From an uncultured Planctomycetaceae bacterium (lineage in GTDB: Bacteria > Planctomycetota > Planctomycetia > Pirellulales > Pirellulaceae), in assembly GCA_903927685.1 (NCBI GenBank), contig CAIYOB010001498.1, positions 1-13,878 of the forward strand: 13,878 nt of DNA, in the 5' to 3' direction. The position numbers and the translations under genes are program-made. The number at the start of each line of letters is the position of its first letter. Positions within the stretch are counted from its first letter, which is position 1. The notes under the pieces were generated by a model. It did no database searches. It saw only the letters and a list, made by a program, of their open reading frames with translations, and was not told where the DNA came from. Shown here piece after piece: positions 6,057 through 13,878 of this stretch.

Positions 6057-8149
6057 CGCGTCGCCTTCCCCCGCAGGACTTGAAACACGCTGTTGCGTTG
6101 GTCCGTCCAGACCAGTTCCCGGGCCGGCGGCGGCAGCTTGCCACGCTGCACGGCGTCGATCGCCAGCGACGGGGCGCGGCGGGACAGCAGCATCCAGATC
6201 GCAGGCCGCGTCTCCGTCGCCTGGTCTGCGGACGATTCGTAGCCGGTCATTGCCAAACCGAAGTGTGCCGCCTGGCCGGCAATGACCGGACTGAGGTCGA
6301 CGTGGACGTTCGAGATATGCGCGGCCAGGATGCCGGCCGGCTGCAGGTGCCGCAGGTACACCTCGAATGCTTCCCGCGTCAGCAGGTGGACGGGAATCGA
6401 GTCGCTCGAGAAGGCATCCACAACCAGCACGTCGAACGCCTGGGGTGCCTCTTGCTCCAACAAGATCCGGGCGTCGCCGACGACGACCTCGACCTGGCCG
6501 CGACAGGCAGGCAGGAATTCGAAGAACCGTTGGGCCAAGTCGACAACGGCGGGGTTGATTTCGTAGAAGCGGTAGTGGTCGCCGGGACGGGCATACGCGG
6601 CCAGCGTGCCCACGCCCAAGCCGACGATGCCGACGCGCGCGGGGGCGGCCGCCGGCCGATTCCGCAGCAACAGGCCGATGGCCGACTGTTCGCCATAATA
6701 GCTGGTAGGAACTTGCCTTCTCGGCGGATCGAGGAATTGCGCTCCGTGCATGGTACGGCCGTGAATCAGTTGGCAGACGGCGCCATTGCTGGCAACGGCA
6801 GCCGGCGCCAACTTGACTTGCAGCACTCCGAAGAAGTTGCGATGGACTTCCTGCACTCCGGCCAGCGTATCGCGGAACAGGATCACGTGGGCCGCGAGCA
6901 GGCCGGCGGTGGCCAGCAACAGGCCGCCCCAGGCCCAGCGCGGCCGTCCCTGCCGCAGCCGACTGGCGGGATCGGCGTACAGCACCAGCAGGATCACCAG
7001 CGTACAGGCGAGCGTGGCGACGGCGACTTCAAAGTTGACGACGAACAGCTGCGGGGCGATCAAGCCGACGAAGATCCCGCCCGCCGCACCGCCCGCCGCC
7101 AGCGTCAGATAGAACGTCGTCAGTTGGGCGGGGTCCGGCTTGGTCCGCGCCAGCTCGCCGTGGCAGATCATTGCACAGCAGAACAACAGGCCGAAGAACA
7201 CGGCGACTTGAACCAGCACCGGATCGCTGGTCACCACCCCCAAACCACGGAACGAAACGCGCACGGCCGCCAGCACCACCAGCGGCCAGGCCGTCCACCA
7301 GACACCGCGCACGCACCAGCGGAGACTGTGAAAACACAGGATGAAGGACAGCAGGTACAGGACCAGCGGCAGGACCCACAGGAACGGCACGACGGCGACG
7401 TCGGTGCACACGAGGTTCGTTGTGGCCAGCAACATCGCCGAGGGCACCATCGCCAGCGCGAACCAGAACCCAAGGCGTCGCCAGGTGGGCGGGGGCGAGG
7501 AAGTGGCAGGCCTGCCCTCCGCCGCCCGCGGAACGGTCGTCGCCGCCGCGCGCCAGACGCTCAACCCGCACGCGGCGCAGCCGACGGCGAAGAGCACGAA
7601 ACCCCACGACCAGATCTGCGTCTGCTGGTCGGCCGCCAAGGCCGGATCGAACCAGAAGGGATAGGACAGCAAGCCCAGCAGCGAGCCCAGATTGGACAGC
7701 GCATACAGCGGGTACGGGGAGACGTCGGGCCGAACACGGGCGTGCCAGGCCTGCAACAGCGGACCCGTGGCGGACAGGATCAGGTAGGGCAGGCCGACCG
7801 AGACCGCCAGCAGCTGCAGAATCCGCCACACCGGATCGCCACCGGCGTTCAGCTTCCACCCGGCGTCCGGGGTGATCGGCAGCGTGGCCAGCGCCGCCGC
7901 CAGTAACGCGACATGCAATGTCGCTTGCCAGCGCGCGGGGACGCGCTGGACGAGCAGCAGGGCGTACGCGTAGCCGAGGAACAGGCCGCTTTGAAAGAAC
8001 AGCAGGCAGGCCGTCCAGACCGCGGGCGTCCCGCCGAACCAGGGCAGGACGTATTTGGCGATCAGCGGCTGGACCTGGAAAACCAGCCAGGCGCTGAGGA
8101 ACACCGTCGTGGCAAACAGGACCGCGGTCCCTCGCTTCCGATCAGGCAT
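6053..8149 (-). CDS. Fused multi-pass membrane protein/spermidine synthase-like protein
   Basis: This 698-residue member of the fused MFS/spermidine-synthase-like family has a membrane N-terminal half and a methyltransferase-fold C-terminal half. Family hallmarks are FLVFQVQP-type text in segment one (AWLVFQVQPLIAKYVLPWFG), ALSNLGSLLGL near 150-160, RNFFGVLQV near 438-446, and HGRTMHGAQ with PTSYYGEQS near 463-489. About a dozen hydrophobic segments lie between residues 8 and 425. The nucleotide-binding loop is GLGVGTLAA (510-518), followed by the acidic YEINP (529-533) and GDAR (558-561). The spermidine-synthase-like active-site segment is VVDAFSSDSIP (577-586). Polyamine synthesis is not established for fused members, so the substrate is open. 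I chose the ATG at 8149 because AGGGAG lies eight bases upstream; a GTG at 8158 sits directly on that leader. The leader overlaps the TAG of the giant gene, so the two are probably coupled. Confidence 0.9.
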   Translation of the reverse strand: MPDRKRGTAVLFATTVFLSAWLVFQVQPLIAKYVLPWFGGTPAVWTACLLFFQSGLFLGYAYALLLVQRVPARWQATLHVALLAAALATLPITPDAGWKLNAGGDPVWRILQLLAVSVGLPYLILSATGPLLQAWHARVRPDVSPYPLYALSNLGSLLGLLSYPFWFDPALAADQQTQIWSWGFVLFAVGCAACGLSVWRAAATTVPRAAEGRPATSSPPPTWRRLGFWFALAMVPSAMLLATTNLVCTDVAVVPFLWVLPLVLYLLSFILCFHSLRWCVRGVWWTAWPLVVLAAVRVSFRGLGVVTSDPVLVQVAVFFGLLFCCAMICHGELARTKPDPAQLTTFYLTLAAGGAAGGIFVGLIAPQLFVVNFEVAVATLACTLVILLVLYADPASRLRQGRPRWAWGGLLLATAGLLAAHVILFRDTLAGVQEVHRNFFGVLQVKLAPAAVASNGAVCQLIHGRTMHGAQFLDPPRRQVPTSYYGEQSAIGLLLRNRPAAAPARVGIVGLGVGTLAAYARPGDHYRFYEINPAVVDLAQRFFEFLPACRGQVEVVVGDARILLEQEAPQAFDVLVVDAFSSDSIPVHLLTREAFEVYLRHLQPAGILAAHISNVHVDLSPVIAGQAAHFGLAMTGYESSADQATETRPAIWMLLSRRAPSLAIDAVQRGKLPPPARELVWTDQRNSVFQVLRGKATR

Positions 8150-8164
8150 CTCGGGCACTCCCTA
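8149..8164 (-). promoter_or_regulatory. Shine-Dalgarno overlapping the upstream stop codon
   Basis: The coding strand reads TAG GGAG, eight bases, then ATG. The TAG of the giant gene forms part of the AGGGAG leader for the membrane/spermidine-synthase-like gene. This decides the ATG at 8149 over the GTG at 8158 and predicts that ribosomes ending the first gene re-initiate on the second. Confidence 0.7.
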
Positions 8165-11100
8165 CCGCCGCGGCGGGCTGGCCTCGCGGACCACCGCGCC
8201 GTGCTCGTCGCTCAGGATCAGCAGCGAGAACTTCTGAACGAAATCAAGATCGTTGGTGCTGAGCGCCGTGTACTCGAACCGGCCGCGCAGGTCGGTGTAG
8301 CCATCCTTAAAGAACCGCACGCTGCCGTCCTGCAACTGGGCATAGACCTTGACGTACACCTTGGGCAAGGGCTGGCCTGTGCCGCTGTGGGTCACGCGGA
8401 TTTGTCCGTAGTTTTCGATCACTTGCACGGCCAGCGAATTCGAGTAATACGCCTGAGACTTCGTCTGGCTGCCGCCGGTGATTTCGACCAGGACGTTGCG
8501 ATTGAGCAGTTCCTTGGGCAACTCGAACGCGTGGTTCGCCTGACCCGCAGGCAGCTCGATCGCCTGGGTCGCGTTGGGCCGGATGTGCGAGAACTGGCCG
8601 GAATACTGCTGGACGAACGGATTGCGGCTGAACAGCAATTCGATGTCCATCAGGTAGTAATTGACGCGGATCTTGGCCAGATTCTGATAGCTGATCTTGA
8701 CCGCCTTGGCCTCGACCTGGAAATCGAAACTCGGCTCGGTCGCGGCCAATTGTGTTTGCTGTTGGCTGCGGTCCTCGGCGTCGATCACTGCGGCCTGGGC
8801 GCCCGTGATTTCGGCGACTTGGGCCGTGACCGCCGCAAACGCTTCCCGCCAACGGTCCACCGGATAGTCGGCGTACTTGGCCGCCACAGCCCGGGCCTGG
8901 TCCGGCTGCTCCTGCGACATGGCCAGGTAGGCGGCAAAATAGTCGTGTTGCAGACGCGTGGCCAGGTTCGCCGGGTTGACCCGGGCAAACAAGTCCGCCG
9001 CTTCGGACACGCGATCCTGGAGCAACAGGTAGTAGACCACGGCCATCAGCTCTGCGTCAGCCAGCTGGCGGCGGTAGCTGAGCACCCGCAACAGCCGGTG
9101 GTACTGGGCGTGGAAGCGGTCGTTCAGGATCTGCCGCCGCTGGCCCAACTGGTGGGCGCGGGCGTTGACCAGCGGCTTGTAGTCCAGGTGCTCGTAGCTC
9201 TTCCGCAGCACCGGATCGATGGTCAGCAGCGGACTGACCAGGTACGCGCCGCACTGATTCACGAACTCGTCCGCGTGCTGCAGGAATTCCCCGATTGCCG
9301 CCGGTTCGTTGTGCTTGACGGCGTACGACCACAGCGTCTGGTCGTACAAGTGCCGGCGCGCCAGCAACGGAATCGCTTGAGCGAAGAACGCCTTGTCCTG
9401 CATCCGGAACGCGATCCGGTCCAGTTTGACGCGATGCAGATTCTGCTGGCTCAGGTACCGCAGCACGTCTTCGTCCGTGCCGTGCTGCGAGACGTAATCC
9501 CACGCTTCGGTGTCGATGCGAGAGAGCTTGTCGACCACGTTCAGCGTGAACGGCTCGGCCTGGGCCAGCAGCCGTTCGTTCTTGGCGACGTGGACCGGGT
9601 AATGCGGATACTTGCCCGCGAGCGGGAAGTAGAAGTGGTACTCCAGCGTCTGCGTCGCATAGGGCTGCAAATCAATGTGGACGCTCCGCGTGTACTGGCC
9701 GTTCAGGACCGGGATTGAACCCGTGGGAACCTGCAGCAATACGTCCAGTTTCTGCGGTGACGAGGTGGGGTTGGTGGCGACGATCTGGCAGCCGTAGACC
9801 ACGCCGGTCAGGAACTCCTCCGTTACAAATTTGTCCAGCCGCTCGTTGTTCTCAAAGCGGTAGCGGTCGCTGTGACGGAAGAAGTTCTGGCTGACCAGAA
9901 TCGGCGCGGCGTCCTGGAGCGGCTCCGCTTCCTTGATCTCTTCATGGAATACGACCAGCGGCGAGCCGGCCGTGAAGGTCATCTCCGCCTGGTTGAACTT
10001 GCTCGCGTGCTCCGCCGCTTGGAACGGCAGATCCAGGACCGCCAAGGCGAACATCATCTCCGGGAAGTTCCGAGCAGCTTGCGCCAGGTGAATCGAGCGG
10101 AAGCCGGCGCCTCGAGCCGGATCGTAGTTGGCATAGTCCCGCCAGAAGGCGTTGACCGTGATCAGGTCGGCGTTCTGCTGGTCGATGGTCAGGTGGTAGT
10201 AGTTGTTTTCGGCCCATTCCTGGGTCTTGTCGACCTGGCGATACAACTGCCGGACGGACTTTCGCTCATCGGACATGTCGTCGAAGAACAATTCCGCCTT
10301 GCCAGCCACGGCCCCTGCCGACTTGCGGCGCAGTTCCCGGACGGCGTTGCCCGACTCTTTCGCCTTGTCCCGCGATTCGGCTCGCTCGGCCAGTAGCAGG
10401 GCTGGTTCGGCCGGGGCCGCGGCCCCGTTCGGCGCGGCTGCCGGCGCAGGCGGCGGCATCGCTGCGGGAGCTTCGGCGGCGGGGGCCGCCAGGGCGCCCC
10501 GGAGTCGCTTCATTTCGTCTGCGACCGCGGATGGATCCTGGGGCTTATTCGCCTTCTCCGCTTCGTCTCGGGCCGCTTCCAGGCCCAGTCGGTCGCCGGT
10601 CTCCAGGGCGCTGCCCTTGACCGCCGTCTCGAACAGGAAATTGGCCCGCTCGACGTCCGGCGGGATCAGATCGAACCGGTCGCCGACGTCGCGGACCGTG
10701 TGCGGCCGATCGTCGGCCAGTCGCTGCGCGAGCAGGATCCGCTCGACGATGTTCAGCTGAGTGTAACGCCAAGGCTGGACGTATTCGCTCAAGTCGTCGC
10801 TCAGCAGCCAGTGGTCGAGGAACTGCTTGTCCTTCTTGTTCTTCAGATACGGGAGCACTGCCGACTGGAAGAACTCCGGGTCCTTCCGGAACAGGAAGTA
10901 ATTCAGCTCGTGGCAGGCGTATTTCGAGTACTTCTCGCGTTTTTCCTCGGGCTTGAGGTCCGGCCAATGGACGAGGAAGCTGAACTCGGCCAGCGTCGCA
11001 TCGTTGCTCAGCGTGCCGTACAGCGCGTAGACGCGGGCCAGGCTGTCGTAGGTCTCGAACCGCGAACTGGTAATGTCCGCCAGGACCAGCCCTTGCCCGG

Positions 11101-13878
11101 CGTCCGCGGCGGTGACCTGCTTGCGCTGGGCAAAGTGCTTGGTCAGATCCAGGCTCCGGGCCAACCGCAAGTCGTTGAAGGCCGGCTCCGTTTCGGGCAG
11201 TGAAATCGAGCGGCAGACCGTGTCTCGCGGGTCGATGGCGACGAGGTGCAGGTGCTGGTGCGTGCCCAGGTCCTTGCGCGGGATGACGATCACACCCTGG
11301 GGGTCGGCCTCCAGGTTCAGCAGCACCGCGGACGCATCGGCCAGGAAATCCAAGTCGGCAAAGTCGCCGCCCTCGGCCGCTCCTTGGCCGCCGAACCCGC
11401 CAGCGGCTCCGTCCCGGCCCAGCATCTCGCTTTCCGCCGCGAATTCTTCGCCCGCCGCCGCTTCCTGCTTGGCCGTCTCGGTGCCGCGGACGGCCCACGG
11501 GTTCAACAGCAGGCTGGGCCGTTCGAGCATATTGCCCGGGAGTTTCTTGGCATACTTGCGGTCGATGATGTAGCGATACTCGTCGCCCAGGTTCCGGCCT
11601 GCGGCGTACAGGGAATCCAGTTTCTCCAGTTCCCGCCAAGCCGGCTCGGCGTCACCGACTTTGGCCAGATTGCCGAACGGCGCGTAGGCCGGGCAATAAC
11701 GGGTGGCAAACACGTGGACGCGCGAAAACGGCGACGCGTTGCGCAACTGGACCGTGACGGAATCCGCCGCGGCCTCGATGCGGCTGATCTGCAGCGGACC
11801 GCCGCCGCGGATCTCCAGTTGCCGGTCGCGGCCCAGCACGTACCCTTCCTGGACCTCGCCCGCCGTGACGCGCAACCGGATCCGCCGATTCTCTTTCTTC
11901 AACCACAGGTCGTAATCGCCGGGCGTCAAGCCGGTGATGTGCAGCAAGCCGTCGGCGACGGCCAGCGCCTCGAATCGGTCCGACACAAAGCCGTCAGCGC
12001 GAATCTCCAGCAGCGACAACTCGTCACGCTGGGGCTGCGGGGCCTGGCCCAGATAAGCCAGCACGATCGGCTCGCCCACGCGGCCATGCACCGTCTGGTA
12101 GTAGGTGTGTTCGTCCCGGCCCAGCGTCCACGTGCGCGCCGTGCCTTCCGGCCCGGTGGCCGTGACCGTCAGGATGTCGGCCAGGTCGCCCAAGGCGATT
12201 CGGCCCTGCGGATTGCTCTGCAGCGTGAACGGAATGGGGTCGGTAAAGTCGCGGTGCTTGAGCGCGAACTGCACCGGCCGATCGGCCCGCACTTCGCCCG
12301 TCTTGCCCAACAACTCGACGGCATACTGGCCGCCGCTGCGGACCAGGTGCAGGTCCTCGACTTTCTCGGTCCGGTCGATTTCGTTCAGCGAGAACGACTC
12401 CTCGACCGCCACGTCGATCTTCTGGTTCTGGCTGAGATTCTGGACTTTGGCGTGCAGTCCGAACGCCAGCGTGGCCAACCGCTGGGGAACCTGGAACTCG
12501 AACGTCGCCTCGCGGTCCTCGAACAGCTTGAAGTCCGGCACGTCCTTCGAGGTCGCCACGCCGTCGAGGTCGGTCGACGTGATGGTCAACCGCACGTCCT
12601 CCAATACCGAAAGCGTGACCGGGATGCCGTTCAAATACAGCTGTGGCCGGACCAATACTTGGGCTTTCTTGCGGGCCAACAGCGACTCGCGGTCCACGTG
12701 AATGCCGGCGGCCAGGACGTAGTTCTCCGCTTGGTGCTGGAATTCGTCCAGCGAGCAGAAGTCACCGTGGGACAGGACGAGCTTCTGCGCGGACGGTGCG
12801 TTGGAGAACGGGACAACAATTTGCCCCTGGTCGTTCGGCGCGTATTCGCGACCGGCAAACCACAGCGTCGCGGCGGGCAGCTTGCGGTTCTGTTCGTCCA
12901 GGACGGTGAACACGTGTCCGCCCACCGTGGTTCGTTCCAGGAATCGCAGCCGACCTTTGCGGACCACGGCACGGCTGCTCTTACCACTGCCGATAAAGTC
13001 GATCACGTAGACACCCGGCTTGGCCAACTCCGGAAACTCGAAGTGCCGGCGTACGCGCCGCAGCGGCGGCTCGGGATACGTGTAGGTTGTTTCCTGGTTG
13101 GCCACCAGCCCGTCCAGGTTGATGTCCGTGTTGACTTCGCGCAGGTTCTCGCGGTAATAGTTGCGGGTGTTAATCTCGAAGACCTTGACAATCAGCGTGC
13201 CAACGTTTTTGACATGAACATCCAGACTGACGGGCGCTTCGGCGGCGAACAACCGCTGGTTGTCGAAGGCAAAGTCCAAGTCGACGCGTTCCTTCAACGC
13301 CTGGTACTCGACGGGCGGCAGCAGCGAATACCACTGCTCGCCTTCGCCCAGTCCGTTGACGATCTTGGTTTCGGCGAACTGACGCTTCAGATAGGTGTCC
13401 AGGATGTACGGCTCGTAGGGTTTGTAGTCCGCTTCATCAACCAGGAAATGGTGCAGATAGCTGCGGACCAGCGGCTCGTCGTCCCCCACGGGCGGCAGCA
13501 GCGTCACGGCGGCATAGTCCATTCCCAGGTTGGCCGCAAAGCGGCGGTTTTCTCCCTGTTCCAAAAACTCGGGACGCACGTACCCCACCTGCCGCGGCAA
13601 TTGCAGGTAGTTCAGGAACCGCTCCTTGTCGAATTGGGCCTGCGCGCGGTCCAAAACCAGCCGGTGGTAGACCACGTGTGCCTTCAGCGAATTGTGAACG
13701 GGCGCCAATCGCTGGGCGAACGCCCACAGCCGGTCCAGGTACGCTCGCTGGGCGTCGACATCTTGCTGCCAATCTGTGTCCGCGTCCGGTTGCAGTCGCG
13801 ACAGGTAGACGTTGACGAACTCGCTCTGGTTCAACAGGTCGGGCTTCAGTTGGACGCACTCGTCCAGTTGCGGCAACA
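8162..13878 (-). CDS. Giant macroglobulin-style multidomain protein (5' end outside the window)
   Basis: About 1905 codons are open to the window edge; the first possible start there is a TTG that is more likely internal, so the N-terminus and any signal peptide are missing. Numbering is from that TTG. Residues 1-190 are helical. From 195 to about 620 come beta domains resembling alpha-2-macroglobulin MG modules (LDFAFDNQRLFAAEAPVSLDV, LAKPGVYVIDFIGSGKSS, and a 410-500 stretch around PVTLSVLEDVRLTI). A Gly/Ala/Glu linker lies near 810-835 and an Ala/Pro linker near 1125-1165. Residues 1360-1430 (VPTGSIPVLNG, YHFYFPLAGKYP) could be a receptor-domain-like beta sheet. Around 1600-1690 is a TPR-like helical region (VSEAADLFARVNP). 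A final beta domain (1790-1904) resembles carboxypeptidase-regulatory or CARDB folds. No CxEQ thioester motif is visible, so covalent protease trapping is unlikely. The MG assignment is by eye. Confidence 0.7.
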   Translation of the reverse strand, partial: LPQLDECVQLKPDLLNQSEFVNVYLSRLQPDADTDWQQDVDAQRAYLDRLWAFAQRLAPVHNSLKAHVVYHRLVLDRAQAQFDKERFLNYLQLPRQVGYVRPEFLEQGENRRFAANLGMDYAAVTLLPPVGDDEPLVRSYLHHFLVDEADYKPYEPYILDTYLKRQFAETKIVNGLGEGEQWYSLLPPVEYQALKERVDLDFAFDNQRLFAAEAPVSLDVHVKNVGTLIVKVFEINTRNYYRENLREVNTDINLDGLVANQETTYTYPEPPLRRVRRHFEFPELAKPGVYVIDFIGSGKSSRAVVRKGRLRFLERTTVGGHVFTVLDEQNRKLPAATLWFAGREYAPNDQGQIVVPFSNAPSAQKLVLSHGDFCSLDEFQHQAENYVLAAGIHVDRESLLARKKAQVLVRPQLYLNGIPVTLSVLEDVRLTITSTDLDGVATSKDVPDFKLFEDREATFEFQVPQRLATLAFGLHAKVQNLSQNQKIDVAVEESFSLNEIDRTEKVEDLHLVRSGGQYAVELLGKTGEVRADRPVQFALKHRDFTDPIPFTLQSNPQGRIALGDLADILTVTATGPEGTARTWTLGRDEHTYYQTVHGRVGEPIVLAYLGQAPQPQRDELSLLEIRADGFVSDRFEALAVADGLLHITGLTPGDYDLWLKKENRRIRLRVTAGEVQEGYVLGRDRQLEIRGGGPLQISRIEAAADSVTVQLRNASPFSRVHVFATRYCPAYAPFGNLAKVGDAEPAWRELEKLDSLYAAGRNLGDEYRYIIDRKYAKKLPGNMLERPSLLLNPWAVRGTETAKQEAAAGEEFAAESEMLGRDGAAGGFGGQGAAEGGDFADLDFLADASAVLLNLEADPQGVIVIPRKDLGTHQHLHLVAIDPRDTVCRSISLPETEPAFNDLRLARSLDLTKHFAQRKQVTAADAGQGLVLADITSSRFETYDSLARVYALYGTLSNDATLAEFSFLVHWPDLKPEEKREKYSKYACHELNYFLFRKDPEFFQSAVLPYLKNKKDKQFLDHWLLSDDLSEYVQPWRYTQLNIVERILLAQRLADDRPHTVRDVGDRFDLIPPDVERANFLFETAVKGSALETGDRLGLEAARDEAEKANKPQDPSAVADEMKRLRGALAAPAAEAPAAMPPPAPAAAPNGAAAPAEPALLLAERAESRDKAKESGNAVRELRRKSAGAVAGKAELFFDDMSDERKSVRQLYRQVDKTQEWAENNYYHLTIDQQNADLITVNAFWRDYANYDPARGAGFRSIHLAQAARNFPEMMFALAVLDLPFQAAEHASKFNQAEMTFTAGSPLVVFHEEIKEAEPLQDAAPILVSQNFFRHSDRYRFENNERLDKFVTEEFLTGVVYGCQIVATNPTSSPQKLDVLLQVPTGSIPVLNGQYTRSVHIDLQPYATQTLEYHFYFPLAGKYPHYPVHVAKNERLLAQAEPFTLNVVDKLSRIDTEAWDYVSQHGTDEDVLRYLSQQNLHRVKLDRIAFRMQDKAFFAQAIPLLARRHLYDQTLWSYAVKHNEPAAIGEFLQHADEFVNQCGAYLVSPLLTIDPVLRKSYEHLDYKPLVNARAHQLGQRRQILNDRFHAQYHRLLRVLSYRRQLADAELMAVVYYLLLQDRVSEAADLFARVNPANLATRLQHDYFAAYLAMSQEQPDQARAVAAKYADYPVDRWREAFAAVTAQVAEITGAQAAVIDAEDRSQQQTQLAATEPSFDFQVEAKAVKISYQNLAKIRVNYYLMDIELLFSRNPFVQQYSGQFSHIRPNATQAIELPAGQANHAFELPKELLNRNVLVEITGGSQTKSQAYYSNSLAVQVIENYGQIRVTHSGTGQPLPKVYVKVYAQLQDGSVRFFKDGYTDLRGRFEYTALSTNDLDFVQKFSLLILSDEHGAVVREASPPRR

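Noticed and set aside
6044..7906. A 620-codon open frame on the plus strand opposite the membrane/spermidine-synthase-like gene
   Set aside because: It is the antisense shadow of a GC-rich gene: rich in Arg, Gln, Gly and Asp without domains or hydrophobic cores. The opposite strand carries an unmistakable family.
8150..8158. GTG at 8158 as the start of the membrane gene
   Set aside because: It touches the AGGGAG leader with no spacer; the ATG at 8149 has an eight-base spacer.
7913..9718. A 601-codon open frame on the plus strand opposite the giant gene
   Set aside because: The composition (Val, Leu, Arg, Gln, Asp repeats) is that of an antisense frame in high-GC DNA. There is no recognisable motif and it spans the junction of two well-supported minus-strand genes.
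1..13878. CRISPR array, tRNA or rRNA genes, integrase or transposase genes
   Set aside because: No regularly spaced direct repeats, cloverleaf-type sequence, rRNA core or recombinase motif was seen on either strand.

Overview
The window is GC-rich and reads as a chromosomal fragment of a planctomycete, probably of the Pirellulales type. This rests on the gene families: a very large macroglobulin-style extracytoplasmic protein, a fused membrane/spermidine-synthase-like protein, a DUF11 lipoprotein and a membrane-anchored SGNH hydrolase. It also rests on two long palindromic repeats in the gaps. The taxonomic call is inference from family recognition, not from a search.

All convincing genes are on the minus strand, so the window is read from high to low coordinates. 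First comes the 5'-truncated giant protein (8162-13878). After 12 bases follows the fused membrane/methyltransferase-fold gene (6053-8149). A 4-base ATGA overlap leads to an unrecognised 128-aa protein (5670-6056). These three look like one translationally coupled operon. After a 262-base gap with a hairpin close to the next start comes a second pair: a lipoprotein with an Ig-like domain and four DUF11-like repeats (2759-5407), and four bases later a 131-aa stand-alone LigD 3'-phosphoesterase-like protein (2359-2754). That last gene ends exactly on a 147-base palindromic MITE-like element (2216-2362).

Below the element the sequence degenerates. Positions 1738-2215 hold what looks like the eroded remains of a minus-strand coding region with a zinc-ribbon-like CPxC piece, broken by frame changes and cut at its 5' end by the element. 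Then follows a membrane-anchored SGNH/GDSL hydrolase with a complete catalytic set, whose two ends both show frame conflicts. A membrane-segment-containing frame (173-484) overlaps its 3' end. The window opens inside a second, unrelated palindrome centred on base 81.

No tRNA, rRNA, CRISPR array, integrase or transposase was seen. Long open frames on the plus strand opposite the big genes look like GC-driven shadows. The parts most worth a second look are the giant protein and its coupled membrane partner, the phosphoesterase-like gene with its altered active site, and the two palindromes.
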